Source: Pseudomonadota bacterium (GTDB lineage Bacteria; Pseudomonadota; Gammaproteobacteria; Ga0077536). Taken from it: a stretch of DNA of 64,000 nt. The position numbers were made by a program, and so were the translations under genes. Numbering within the stretch: the stretch's first letter is position 1; every line of letters begins with the position of its first letter. Under the pieces are notes generated by a model, which was given only the letters and a program-made list of their open reading frames with translations, made no database searches and was not told the origin of the DNA. This document shows positions 7,824 through 17,323 of this stretch, one piece after another. Location: contig JABISZ010000051.1 in assembly GCA_018668255.1 (NCBI GenBank), positions 16,024 through 80,023 on the forward strand. The letters are read 5' to 3'.

Positions 7824-9470
7824 ATGAGTTTGATTGAGCCGTTTCGTCAAGCTATCAATCCGTTGTCTGACTTATTGATCAATCAAATTGCAGCAGGAGA
7901 AGTTATAGACGGCCCTAGTGCGGTGGTGAAAGAGTTGGTTGAAAATAGCCTAGATGCAGGTTGCACGGCTATCGTGATTTCTCTCACGACTGGGGGTCTT
8001 GACGAGATCGTTGTGAGTGACGATGGGCGAGGTATTTTATCAAAGTACCTTCTGGCTGCTATCAAGCGGCACTCGACGAGTAAAATATTAACAGTCGAGC
8101 ATTTGCAACATGTGTCCTCATTAGGGTTTCGAGGCGAGGCGCTAGCAAGTATTTGTTCGGTTGCTGACGTTGATATCTGCAGTTGGCATGCCGAAGAACA
8201 GCATGCTTGGTCTCTCGCTGTCAGAGCAGGTGGCAAGCCAATAGGGCCTCAACCTGCTGAAGGTAATCTGGGTACTCGTATCTCGATTTCAAGTTTGTTT
8301 TACAATATTCCAGCGCGGAAAAGGTTTTTGAAACAGGCTAGAAGTGAATATCTCAAGATTAAATTTTTAGTAAGACAATTCGCTTTTGCATTTCCTTCTG
8401 TGTCATTTTCTTTGAAAGATCCATCCTTCAAAGGCTTGGACTTTATGGCCGCTAAATTTCCTGAGCAGCATAATAGATGGGACAGATTATTTGGTAAGCG
8501 TTTTCAGGATGAGGCGCTGACAATCAAATCAGAACGGTCTCAGGTCAAGATATTGGGATGGGTTGGAGGTGCTGGACTAGCGCTGAGCAATACTGATAAC
8601 CAGTTTTTATCTATCAATAATCGTATCGTCAACGATAAATCTATCTCTCATGCAATCAGAATGAGTTTTGTTAATACAATTCCTCCCGGTCGCTTTCCTG
8701 CTTATGGCCTTGCTCTATCAGTGCCTTTCGATTCTATAGATGTCAATGTTCATCCGCGAAAACTTGAGGTGAGGATAAAAAATATCCGCGAGTTACATGA
8801 CATTATCTATTCGGAAGTTAACGGCGCGCTTTTTGGACGCTCTTATGGTCTATCGGAAGATTTGGCTAATATGTCTGTCAGCTATCCCGCTGTGGTGAGG
8901 GAAAGTCAACCATCTATCAGGAAGCCTATCGCCTACAGTGACTATGGGAGACCGACATTTGTTGTTGGGAATCAGTTTTTTATTCTTATTGGTGAAGAAG
9001 TAGTAAGAGCGATAGACTTAAAGCTAGCTTGGAAAACTGTGTTGCAGCGTCGATTGGACTCTCCCAATAACATTAACAGCAAATCGTTATTGTTGCCTCA
9101 GAGGCTTGAGACATCAGAAGCAATGACCTTACTGGCTGTAAAGAGCGGAATGGAAAAAATTGGTTTTCATTTCTCCGACTTGGGCGTAGCGGGAGAGGTG
9201 TTACGCGGAGTACCAGTAGTATGTCCGTCATTCTCGGCTGAAAAATTTTTGTCTACCCTATGTACGCTGCCTCTTCGTGAGGATGAACTTATAGAAAGTA
9301 TTTCAAGTGCTATAACTGAAGCGATTGATTATGGGACGTTTGATAAACCAAACCTGGCAACTCTCGAAGAGCTTGTTTTGTCAGCGAGCTCCCTATCTTA
9401 CGACTGGACCGGCTGGATGTTTGATTTAGATGTAACTGCGCTCAAGAGGGCCGATAAAAGTGGGCTGTGA
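7824..9470 (+). CDS. mutL: DNA mismatch repair protein MutL
   Basis: ATPase that couples mismatch recognition by MutS to strand cutting. The GHKL motifs are all present: VVKELVENSLDAG, VSDDGRGI, HSTSKI and LGFRGEALASI, then NIPARKRFLK. The 548 residues are short of the usual 600-650, mainly through a reduced linker. The endonuclease motif DQHA(x)2E(x)4E is not visible; the matching region reads AIDLKLAWKTVLQRRL. This fits MutL proteins that rely on a separate nicking enzyme such as MutH. The 3' end overlaps the miaA start by 11 bases. Confidence 0.95.
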   Translation: MSLIEPFRQAINPLSDLLINQIAAGEVIDGPSAVVKELVENSLDAGCTAIVISLTTGGLDEIVVSDDGRGILSKYLLAAIKRHSTSKILTVEHLQHVSSLGFRGEALASICSVADVDICSWHAEEQHAWSLAVRAGGKPIGPQPAEGNLGTRISISSLFYNIPARKRFLKQARSEYLKIKFLVRQFAFAFPSVSFSLKDPSFKGLDFMAAKFPEQHNRWDRLFGKRFQDEALTIKSERSQVKILGWVGGAGLALSNTDNQFLSINNRIVNDKSISHAIRMSFVNTIPPGRFPAYGLALSVPFDSIDVNVHPRKLEVRIKNIRELHDIIYSEVNGALFGRSYGLSEDLANMSVSYPAVVRESQPSIRKPIAYSDYGRPTFVVGNQFFILIGEEVVRAIDLKLAWKTVLQRRLDSPNNINSKSLLLPQRLETSEAMTLLAVKSGMEKIGFHFSDLGVAGEVLRGVPVVCPSFSAEKFLSTLCTLPLREDELIESISSAITEAIDYGTFDKPNLATLEELVLSASSLSYDWTGWMFDLDVTALKRADKSGL

Positions 9471-10413
9471 TATCGGGTACGAAGGGCCTTTAGTTTTTGT
9501 TATGGGGTCAACTGGGGTGGGGAAAAGTAATTTCGCCAGTAGGCTGTCTGATTTTTTCCCTCTTGAAGTTATTAACGTTGACTCGACTTCTGTATATAAG
9601 GGTTTAAATATAGGTTCAGGAAAACCAAATAAAAAAATTCTTACAGCGACTCCGCATCACTTACTTAGTTTTTGCGATCTAAGCGATACTTATTCAGCTG
9701 CTAGGTTTCGATTTGATGCCATCAAAGCAATCTCAGAAATACGGGCCAAAGGCAAAGTTCCTGTTTTAGTTGGAGGAACCGGAATGTATTTTCGTATGCT
9801 TGAGAGAGGTATGGCACCGCTTCCCGGGGCGAATGCAGAAATTCGGAGAAATCTACAATCGCTATTGAAGAGGAATGGAGTAGAGCACCTTCATTCTATT
9901 TTAAGTAAGTTAGATCCTCTATCTGCTGAGCGAATAAATCCAAACGACCCTCAGAGAATAATCAGAGCGATTGAGGTATGCAGAGTTTCCGGCACCAAGA
10001 TGTCGGTCCTTTTACAAGTCTCTCAGGAACCTCTAAGTATGCCCCCCGTTAAGCTTGTTCTCACTTTACGAGAAAGAGCGAAAATACACGAGCGAGTTTC
10101 ATTGAGATTCCTGTTGATGTTGGAACAAGGGTTGATTAACGAAGTGAGCGAACTTCGTCGCTCTAATAAGATGTTTCGGGATTATTCTGCTCTCGACAGT
10201 GTAGGATACAAACAAGTAGGAGAATTTTTAGATGGGCAAATTAGTTATCAAGAAATGATTGAAAAAGCTATTATCGCGACACGCCAGCTTGCTAAGCGTC
10301 AGTTGACGTGGCTGAATCGAGAAGATCGGTCGGTTTGGTATGAGTGGTCGGAGCCAGATAAAAACATTAAGAGTATCCTCAAATATCTAGCTGAGCGAAG
10401 TATAATCGCTTGA
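9460..10413 (+). CDS. miaA: tRNA dimethylallyltransferase
   Basis: Adds a dimethylallyl group to A37 of UNN-decoding tRNAs. The P-loop MGSTGVGKSN is near the N-terminus, followed by INVDSTSVYKGLNIGSGKP, PHHLL, LVGGTGMYFRML, INPNDPQRIIRAIEV and the C-terminal ATRQLAKRQLTWLNR. The start is GTG inside the end of mutL, so translational coupling is likely. Length 317 is normal. hfq, the usual next gene, is missing. Confidence 0.95.
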   Translation: MGCDIGYEGPLVFVMGSTGVGKSNFASRLSDFFPLEVINVDSTSVYKGLNIGSGKPNKKILTATPHHLLSFCDLSDTYSAARFRFDAIKAISEIRAKGKVPVLVGGTGMYFRMLERGMAPLPGANAEIRRNLQSLLKRNGVEHLHSILSKLDPLSAERINPNDPQRIIRAIEVCRVSGTKMSVLLQVSQEPLSMPPVKLVLTLRERAKIHERVSLRFLLMLEQGLINEVSELRRSNKMFRDYSALDSVGYKQVGEFLDGQISYQEMIEKAIIATRQLAKRQLTWLNREDRSVWYEWSEPDKNIKSILKYLAERSIIA

Positions 10414-10427
10414 GCGGTATTTCGATA

Positions 10428-10447
10428 TTATCAATGAGTGTTGATAA
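10428..10447. repeat. Inverted repeat between miaA and hflX
   Basis: TTATCAA (10428-10434) and TTGATAA (10441-10447) are perfect 7-base arms around a 6-base centre. The repeat lies in the 74-base gap where hfq would normally be. It could be an operator or a weak hairpin; no U-tract follows. Confidence 0.4.
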
Positions 10448-10487
10448 ATATTTTAAACGCATCCAGTTAAGGTAATTGTTAATTTAA

Positions 10488-11798
10488 ATGTCAGCGGCAG
10501 AAGAAAGCGTATTGTTACTTAATATTCAATTGTCGGCGGAATCGTCGGCGGACACCAGTGAGCTATCTGAACTGGTGGTGGCCGCGGGACTAATAGTAGT
10601 CGGTGAGATTTTGTCTAAGCGTGCAGCTCCAGATTCAAAATTCTACGTTGGTAAAGGGAAGGCCGAGGAGGTCGCTCTTTTTGTGAAAGAGAATGACGTT
10701 CAACTAGTTATTTGTAGTAAGGATCTGTCTCCAGTGCAACAGCGTAATCTTGAGAAGCTAGTTTGCTGTACCGTTATCGATAGAACTGGGTTGATCTTAG
10801 ATATTTTCGCGCAACGGGCCAGGTCTTTTGAGGGAAAACTGCAGGTGGAGTTGGCACAACTGGAACACTTGTCAAGTCGGTTGGTACGTGGTTGGTCCCA
10901 TCTGGAGCGTCAAAAGGGCGGAATTGGCTTGCGTGGGCCGGGAGAAACACAGTTAGAGACTGACAGGAGATTGATAGGTGGGAGGATAAAACAAATTAAG
11001 TCACGCTTGAATAAAGTTAAAAAACAGCGTTTCCAGAATGGTCAATCACGTAAAAAAGCGTTACTTTCCACAGTAGCTTTAGTTGGTTATACAAATGCCG
11101 GCAAATCAACTCTTTTTAACAAGTTAACTGGCAATAGTGTGTATTGCGCAGACCAATTGTTTGCGACGTTAGACACGACGATTGGATCATTAGTAATTAA
11201 CGGTGAGAATCCTATATTACTTAGCGATACTGTTGGCTTCGTTAAAAGCTTGCCGCATAATCTCGTAGAGGCTTTTGCCGCAACGCTAGATGAAACACGC
11301 GAGGCAAAGCTCCTTCTTCACATTATAGATGCAAGCGATCCGGCTAGAACAGAACGTATTGAACAGGTTAACGAGGTTCTGCAAAGCATTGGGGCATCCG
11401 AAGTGCCTGTGATAGAGGTGTATAACAAAATCGATAAAGTTTCTGATTGTGTGTCGCACGTCGACTATAAAAGTGATCTAAAGGCGCAGAGGGTTTGGCT
11501 CTCCGCAGAACGGGAGATCGGGCTCGACCTATTGCTGGATGCAATTTCCGAACAGGTTAATGACGAGAAAGTTGCCGAGAGAGTAACAATCAAGTGGGAG
11601 AGTGGCGGTAAATTAAGAGCTATGCTCTATGAGTGGGGCGCTGTGACTGATGAGACATTGGGCGCAGAAGGGGAGTGGGTTTTAGAAATTGTGTTATCAA
11701 AAACTAGATGGCAAATTTTTACCAGTAATGAGGACTATAGCGATTGTGTTTCGGTAGAAGGAAGAAATTCGTCGAATTTGCATGCGACATTCTATTAA
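10488..11798 (+). CDS. hflX: Ribosome-associated GTPase HflX
   Basis: GTPase that binds 50S subunits and splits stalled or heat-damaged ribosomes. The N-terminal glycine-rich domain contains KFYVGKGKAEEVA, followed by FAQRARSFEGKLQVELAQL and the family signature GLRGPGETQLETDRR. The G domain has G1 GYTNAGKST, G3 DTVGFV and G4 YNKID. Length 436 is typical. The gene lies between miaA and hflK but has its own gap on each side. Confidence 0.96.
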   Translation: MSAAEESVLLLNIQLSAESSADTSELSELVVAAGLIVVGEILSKRAAPDSKFYVGKGKAEEVALFVKENDVQLVICSKDLSPVQQRNLEKLVCCTVIDRTGLILDIFAQRARSFEGKLQVELAQLEHLSSRLVRGWSHLERQKGGIGLRGPGETQLETDRRLIGGRIKQIKSRLNKVKKQRFQNGQSRKKALLSTVALVGYTNAGKSTLFNKLTGNSVYCADQLFATLDTTIGSLVINGENPILLSDTVGFVKSLPHNLVEAFAATLDETREAKLLLHIIDASDPARTERIEQVNEVLQSIGASEVPVIEVYNKIDKVSDCVSHVDYKSDLKAQRVWLSAEREIGLDLLLDAISEQVNDEKVAERVTIKWESGGKLRAMLYEWGAVTDETLGAEGEWVLEIVLSKTRWQIFTSNEDYSDCVSVEGRNSSNLHATFY

Positions 11799-11833
11799 TA
11801 CCACTTCAACCTTGATTTTGGTGCTATTATTCA

Positions 11834-11862
11834 TTGAACAAGGTATTACAGGCTATTACAAT
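11834..11862 (+). promoter_or_regulatory. Probable sigma-70 promoter of hflK-hflC
   Basis: TTGAAC at 11834-11839, exactly 17 bases, then TACAAT at 11857-11862 (five of six to consensus). Transcription would start near 11869, about 43 bases before the hflK ATG. The -10 lies in the centre of a perfect inverted repeat (next entry). Confidence 0.6.
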
Positions 11863-11874
11863 CTTATAGCCTGT
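11848..11874. promoter_or_regulatory. Operator-like inverted repeat flanking the hflK -10
   Basis: ACAGGCTAT (11848-11856) and ATAGCCTGT (11866-11874) are perfect 9-base inverted arms around 9 bases that contain the -10 hexamer. A dimeric repressor bound here would cover the promoter. As RNA it would be a 9-bp stem, but most of the left arm lies upstream of the expected start, so a DNA-level role is favoured. Confidence 0.5.
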
Positions 11875-11911
11875 TAATGTAGTCACTTAATTAAAAGCGA
11901 GTTTGATAAGT

Positions 11912-13051
11912 ATGTCCTGGAACGATTCTAACGGAAACGATCAAGATCCCTGGAAAAACAAAGGGAACAACCAAGGTCCACCTGACCTTGACGAGGTTGT
12001 GCGAAAAATGCAGGAGAAGCTTAGCAGTATTTTCGGTGGCGGCGGTAAGGGTAAGGGTAAAGGTAAAGGATCTGGAAACCCAGGCAATAGCGGAACGTTC
12101 CTGGTGGTATCTATTCTTCTATTGGGCCTGCTGGCTTGGGAAATGGTTTATCGTATTGATCCAGCAGAAAGAGGTGTCGTAATGCGTTTCGGGCAGTATA
12201 TTTCGGTACTGCAGCCGGGACCTCACATACGGTTCCCTAGACCCATTGAACAAGTGGTGAAAGTTAACGTTGAGAGAATCCAGACGTTAACATCTGATTC
12301 GGCGATGCTTACGGGAGACGAGAATATCGTTGATGTGGAAGTGGCGATCCAATACCGCATTAAGGATGTAAAGAATTACTTATTTGCTATTGCTGATCCA
12401 GACGTTTCTGTGAGGAGAGTGACCGAGTCTGCAATTAGAGACATTATCGGCGGAAGCACGCTATCTTTCGTAATTACTGAAGGAAGAGCTGAGATTGCTA
12501 CCAACGCTCAGACGTTGATTCAGGAAATACTTGATAACTATTCATCTGGAGTAGAGGTAACCAGTGTAAACATGCAGCCAGCGAAGCCTCCAGAACAAGT
12601 GAAAGCGTCTTTTGACGATGCAATAAAAGCACGCGAAGATGAACAACGTAAAATTAATGAAGCAGAGGCCTACCGGAATGAAGTTGTTGAAAGATCGGCA
12701 GGTGAAGCGGCTCGAATTCGACTAGACGCGGAGGGCTACCAGAAGAGTGTTATTTCTCAGGCTGAAGGTGAGGCGAGTCGGTTTAGCCAGCTCTATACTG
12801 AATATGAAAAAGCACCAGTAGTGACTAGGAACAGACTTTACTTAGATGCTATGGAGCAAGTGATGAGCAGTTCATCTAAAGTCGTAATGGACAATGAAGG
12901 CTCATCGAATCTGATGTACCTACCTCTTGATAAACTTCTCGAGCAGACTAACAAGAAAGCTCGAGATGTCGATAGTATTGACCCAGGCCCATATCAGCCT
13001 GCTACCGAGGACTCCACTCGTCAAAGACGCGCACCTCGAATTAATAGATAG
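11912..13051 (+). CDS. hflK: FtsH protease modulator HflK
   Basis: SPFH/band-7 membrane protein that with HflC forms the large cage around FtsH. The ATG at 11912 gives MSWNDSNGNDQDPW, matching the E. coli type start; a TTG three codons upstream is less likely. The polar N-terminus includes a Gly-Lys stretch coded by four tandem GGTAAR hexamers (12044-12067), then a single membrane span (about residues 55-75), the SPFH domain from RIDPAERGVVMRFG onward, a long alpha-helical coiled region and a polar tail. hflC follows after 61 bases. Confidence 0.95.
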   Translation: MSWNDSNGNDQDPWKNKGNNQGPPDLDEVVRKMQEKLSSIFGGGGKGKGKGKGSGNPGNSGTFLVVSILLLGLLAWEMVYRIDPAERGVVMRFGQYISVLQPGPHIRFPRPIEQVVKVNVERIQTLTSDSAMLTGDENIVDVEVAIQYRIKDVKNYLFAIADPDVSVRRVTESAIRDIIGGSTLSFVITEGRAEIATNAQTLIQEILDNYSSGVEVTSVNMQPAKPPEQVKASFDDAIKAREDEQRKINEAEAYRNEVVERSAGEAARIRLDAEGYQKSVISQAEGEASRFSQLYTEYEKAPVVTRNRLYLDAMEQVMSSSSKVVMDNEGSSNLMYLPLDKLLEQTNKKARDVDSIDPGPYQPATEDSTRQRRAPRINR

Positions 13052-13112
13052 AAAACGGATAACTTTAACGAGTTATTATTTGATGACATATAACCAAATA
13101 GGTTTGTAAGTG

Positions 13113-13979
13113 ATGGCTAAACAAATATCTGGATTAATTGGAGTTCTTTTTCTTATCGGATTCTACATATGCACGTTTCGAGTTTATGAATATCAGAATG
13201 CGATACTGTTCCAGTTAGGAAAGATCGAGCGTTCTGATCTTAAACCTGGACTCCACTTCAAGCTGCCTTTTGTCCAGAATGTGAGAACGTTTGATCTTCG
13301 ATTGCAGACTTTGGATGCGGAGCCACAAAGGTTCTTAACTGGCGAGAAGAAGGATGTAATTGTGGACTCTTTCGCGAGATGGAGAATAAATGACGTTGTC
13401 CAGTTTTATAAATCCAGTGATGGAGATCCTCGCAGGGCAGGTTTCTTATTGTCCCAAAAAATCAACGATAGCCTGAGAAGTGAATTTGGTAAAAGGACGG
13501 TACAAGAAGTAGTGTCTGGGGATCGTGGAGCGATTATGCAAAGTGTTACTCGCATTGCCAACGAACGGGGTCTTGATTTAGGCATGGAAGTGTTAGATGT
13601 CAGATTGAAAAGAATTGATTTACCTACTGAAGTGAGCAGTAATGTCTACGAGAGGATGAGGTCAGAAAGGTCTAGAGTTGCGAGAGAATTTCGAGCGAGA
13701 GGCGATAAAGAATCTATGACCATCCGCGCTGATGCAGATAGACAACGGACGGTCATATCAGCCGAAGCCTATAAAGACGCTCAGGAAATGCGCGGGTTCG
13801 GCGATGCAGGAGCTGCAGAAATCTATGCAAAAGCATACAATTCTGACCCAGAATTTTATGACTTCTACCGAAGTCTAGACGCATATAAATCCGCTTTTAA
13901 CAGTAAGAACGATGTACTGCTTCTTAATCCAGATACTGAGTTCTTCAAGTACTTTGTGAAACCTAGCCTTATTAAGTAA
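13113..13979 (+). CDS. hflC: FtsH protease modulator HflC
   Basis: Partner of HflK in the FtsH-HflKC complex of the inner membrane. An N-terminal membrane anchor (about residues 5-22) is followed by the SPFH domain with AILFQLGKIER, PGLHFKLPF, DVIVDSFARWRI and the signature DVRLKRIDLPTEVSSNVYERMRSER (seen in parts). The C-terminus ends DVLLLNPDTEFFKYF, close to E. coli. I chose ATG 13113 over the adjoining GTG at 13110. At 288 residues it lacks the roughly 40-residue insertion of the E. coli protein. Confidence 0.95.
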   Translation: MAKQISGLIGVLFLIGFYICTFRVYEYQNAILFQLGKIERSDLKPGLHFKLPFVQNVRTFDLRLQTLDAEPQRFLTGEKKDVIVDSFARWRINDVVQFYKSSDGDPRRAGFLLSQKINDSLRSEFGKRTVQEVVSGDRGAIMQSVTRIANERGLDLGMEVLDVRLKRIDLPTEVSSNVYERMRSERSRVAREFRARGDKESMTIRADADRQRTVISAEAYKDAQEMRGFGDAGAAEIYAKAYNSDPEFYDFYRSLDAYKSAFNSKNDVLLLNPDTEFFKYFVKPSLIK

Positions 13980-14016
13980 CGCTAGGAGACAGAACTGTAT
14001 TCCGAGCTTAAGAGTC

Positions 14017-14034
14017 CACCCATCCCCTTGGGTG
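14017..14034 (+). repeat. Hairpin downstream of hflC
   Basis: CACCC (14017-14021) and GGGTG (14030-14034) can pair around an 8-base loop. No U-run follows, so it is not a normal intrinsic terminator. It lies between hflC and the promoter of hisZ. Confidence 0.35.
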
Positions 14035-14057
14035 AGGTGTACCGCTCCGGTCAACCT

Positions 14058-14066
14058 TGCTAGAAT
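14058..14066 (+). promoter_or_regulatory. Extended -10 promoter candidate of hisZ-purA
   Basis: TGCTAGAAT (TG at 14058-14059 by one base, then TAGAAT 14061-14066) fits the extended -10 pattern. No clear -35 is seen, which this class tolerates. The implied leader of about 100 bases before the hisZ TTG is AT-rich and holds no ORF I can support. Confidence 0.42.
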
Positions 14067-14171
14067 AACCGTACTTATTTAATAAAGTCTTTATTATTAA
14101 AAGATAGCGTATTACATCAGAATGAGGGCTTATCTGGAGGTTTAGGTTCCTCATGATGATAGAGGTGGAAA

Positions 14172-15359
14172 TTGAAAGACAATAATAACTGGTTGCTGCC
14201 TGACGGCGTAGATGAATCTCTTCCCGAGGAAGCCTTGCGCGTCGAAAATCTTCGGCGAATGATAATAGATATTTTATCAAGTTGGGGTTACCGGTTAGTA
14301 ATTCCACCCATGATCGAGTACTTGGAATCATTGTTAGCTGGTATGGGCGAAGATTTAGACTTGCAGACTTTTAAATTAACTGATCAAAGGAGTGGTCGGG
14401 CGATGGGAGTGAGGGCTGATATCACTCCACAAATAGCAAGGATTGACGCTCATCGTCTACCTTCTGATGATCCTCAACGGCTTTGTTATGTTGGACCGGT
14501 AGTTCACACGCAGCCAGAAAAATTTGCCGGCTCTCGTAACCCTCTGCAAATTGGTGCTGAAATCTTTGGTCATAAAGGGATAGAGAGTGATGTTGAAGTC
14601 ATCTCTTTGCTTCTAGAGTGCCTTTCCGCCACAGGGATCCCTAAGATCACTTTAGAAGTGGCTCATATGGAGATATTTCACGGGATTTGTGTCGGTCAGA
14701 ATTTCGATCCTGCCTGCGAACATAAGATACTAGAAGCTTTGTCGAAGAAAGATAAGGCCACTCTCTGTGAGTTGTTAGAGCAAGCTGATGCTAGCGAAGA
14801 AGTATTAAGCCATCTTACGGCTCTTCTGCAATTAAACGGCAGCATTTCTGTGTTAAAAGATGCAAAAGCTAAACTGGCAAGTGCGTCGAGTCCAGTGCAG
14901 GTTGCTCTTGAGGAACTTTCTCAACTATCTGATATTCTCACCGCAACAATCCCACATCTTGATTTACACATAGATCTTGCGGAAATGCGTGGCTATCGGT
15001 ATCACACGGGGATCATGTTTGCGGCGTATACAGCTGCCGCTGGCCGAGCGATTGCCTGGGGTGGGAGATATGATAATACTGGAAAGCTTCTGGGTAGAGA
15101 AAGAGGTGCTACCGGCTTTAGTACTGATTTAAAAGTTCTAGAAGGTCTTTTATCGAAGGCAGTTAGCGAGACTGACGTTGTTTATGCGCCTGAAGGCTAT
15201 GACAAAGGTCTTTTGAAGGCGATCAATGACTGTAGAAAAAGAGGGTCAATTGTAGTTCAAGAATTGCCTAATCAAGTTGGTGGCACAGCGAACGCAGGTT
15301 GTAATAAGCATCTTGTTAAAATAAACGAGGTATGGGAAATCAAGGCAATCTCGGACTAG
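14172..15359 (+). CDS. hisZ: ATP phosphoribosyltransferase regulatory subunit HisZ
   Basis: Catalytically inactive histidyl-tRNA synthetase paralogue that joins short-form HisG in the first step of histidine synthesis. The class II synthetase fold is visible (RLCYVGPVVHTQ, IGAEIFG, and C-terminal RGYRYHTGIMFAAY and GGRYDNTGKLLG), but the anticodon-binding domain of HisS is missing. The start is TTG at 14172 with GAGGTGG four to nine bases upstream; it gives NNWLLPDGVDESLPEEA, the family start. Length 395 is normal. The yjeT gene often found before it is absent. Confidence 0.94.
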   Translation: MKDNNNWLLPDGVDESLPEEALRVENLRRMIIDILSSWGYRLVIPPMIEYLESLLAGMGEDLDLQTFKLTDQRSGRAMGVRADITPQIARIDAHRLPSDDPQRLCYVGPVVHTQPEKFAGSRNPLQIGAEIFGHKGIESDVEVISLLLECLSATGIPKITLEVAHMEIFHGICVGQNFDPACEHKILEALSKKDKATLCELLEQADASEEVLSHLTALLQLNGSISVLKDAKAKLASASSPVQVALEELSQLSDILTATIPHLDLHIDLAEMRGYRYHTGIMFAAYTAAAGRAIAWGGRYDNTGKLLGRERGATGFSTDLKVLEGLLSKAVSETDVVYAPEGYDKGLLKAINDCRKRGSIVVQELPNQVGGTANAGCNKHLVKINEVWEIKAISD

Positions 15360-16694
<1,335 letters not shown>

Positions 16695-16716
16695 TATCTA
16701 AGATGACCATGGCTTT

Positions 16717-17295
16717 ATGAAAGGCGATCCTTTTGAACTGGTAAAGCGGTGGCTAGCCGATGGTCAGGAAACTGAGAGCAGTGTTCCAGAAGCGATGTCA
16801 GTGGCGACTGTTGATGAATTAAATAGACCTTCTATCAGACTGGTGTTGTTGAGAGGATTTGATGAGCAAGGGTTCGTTTTTTATACCAATTTAGCAAGTA
16901 GTAAAGCACAAGATATTGTCCGCAATAATAACGTTGCGCTTGGGTTTCATTGGAAACAGCTACGCAGACAGATGAGAGTTCAGGGAACCGCTTCCATGGT
17001 ATCCGACGAGGAAGCTGATAAATACTTCGCCTCTAGAGAGCGCGGTTCTCAAATTGGTGCGTGGGCGTCTCGACAGTCAGATGTGTTAGGAAGCAGTCAA
17101 ATTTTAGAAGAACAGGTGACTTACTATACCAAAAAATTTGGCGACGCCGTTATCCCCCGGCCAGAATTCTGGTCAGGTTACAGAGTTTTCCCTGATAATA
17201 TAGAGTTTTGGGAGGAAGGTGAGAGTCGCCTACACAAACGGAATTACTATCGGAAAGAACAGGGCGTTTGGAAAGCTCGGCTTTTATATCCGTAA
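16717..17295 (+). CDS. pdxH: Pyridoxamine/pyridoxine 5'-phosphate oxidase
   Basis: FMN enzyme for the last step of pyridoxal phosphate synthesis and salvage. The 192 residues carry DPFELVKRWL, PSIRLVLLRGFDEQGFVFYTN, QLRRQMRVQGTA, SRERGSQIGAWAS, PEFWSGYRVFPDNIEFW and the C-terminal RLLYP. It is about 25 residues shorter at the N-terminus than E. coli PdxH, a region not needed for the fold; an in-frame stop lies just upstream, so the ATG at 16717 is the first available. It is convergent with the next gene with only 28 bases between, and no hairpin terminator is seen. Confidence 0.95.
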   Translation: MKGDPFELVKRWLADGQETESSVPEAMSVATVDELNRPSIRLVLLRGFDEQGFVFYTNLASSKAQDIVRNNNVALGFHWKQLRRQMRVQGTASMVSDEEADKYFASRERGSQIGAWASRQSDVLGSSQILEEQVTYYTKKFGDAVIPRPEFWSGYRVFPDNIEFWEEGESRLHKRNYYRKEQGVWKARLLYP

Positions 17296-17323
17296 CTGTT
17301 CAAAATTTAAATAAAAAGTCTTC

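Noticed and set aside
10401..10406. Perfect TATAAT near the end of miaA as hflX promoter
   Set aside because: No -35 at the right distance (CTCAAA) and it lies in coding sequence; not enough to call.
12044..12067. Tandem GGTAAR hexamers as a contingency repeat in hflK
   Set aside because: Four imperfect copies code for the Gly-Lys linker typical of HflK; codon choice varies and changes would stay in frame.
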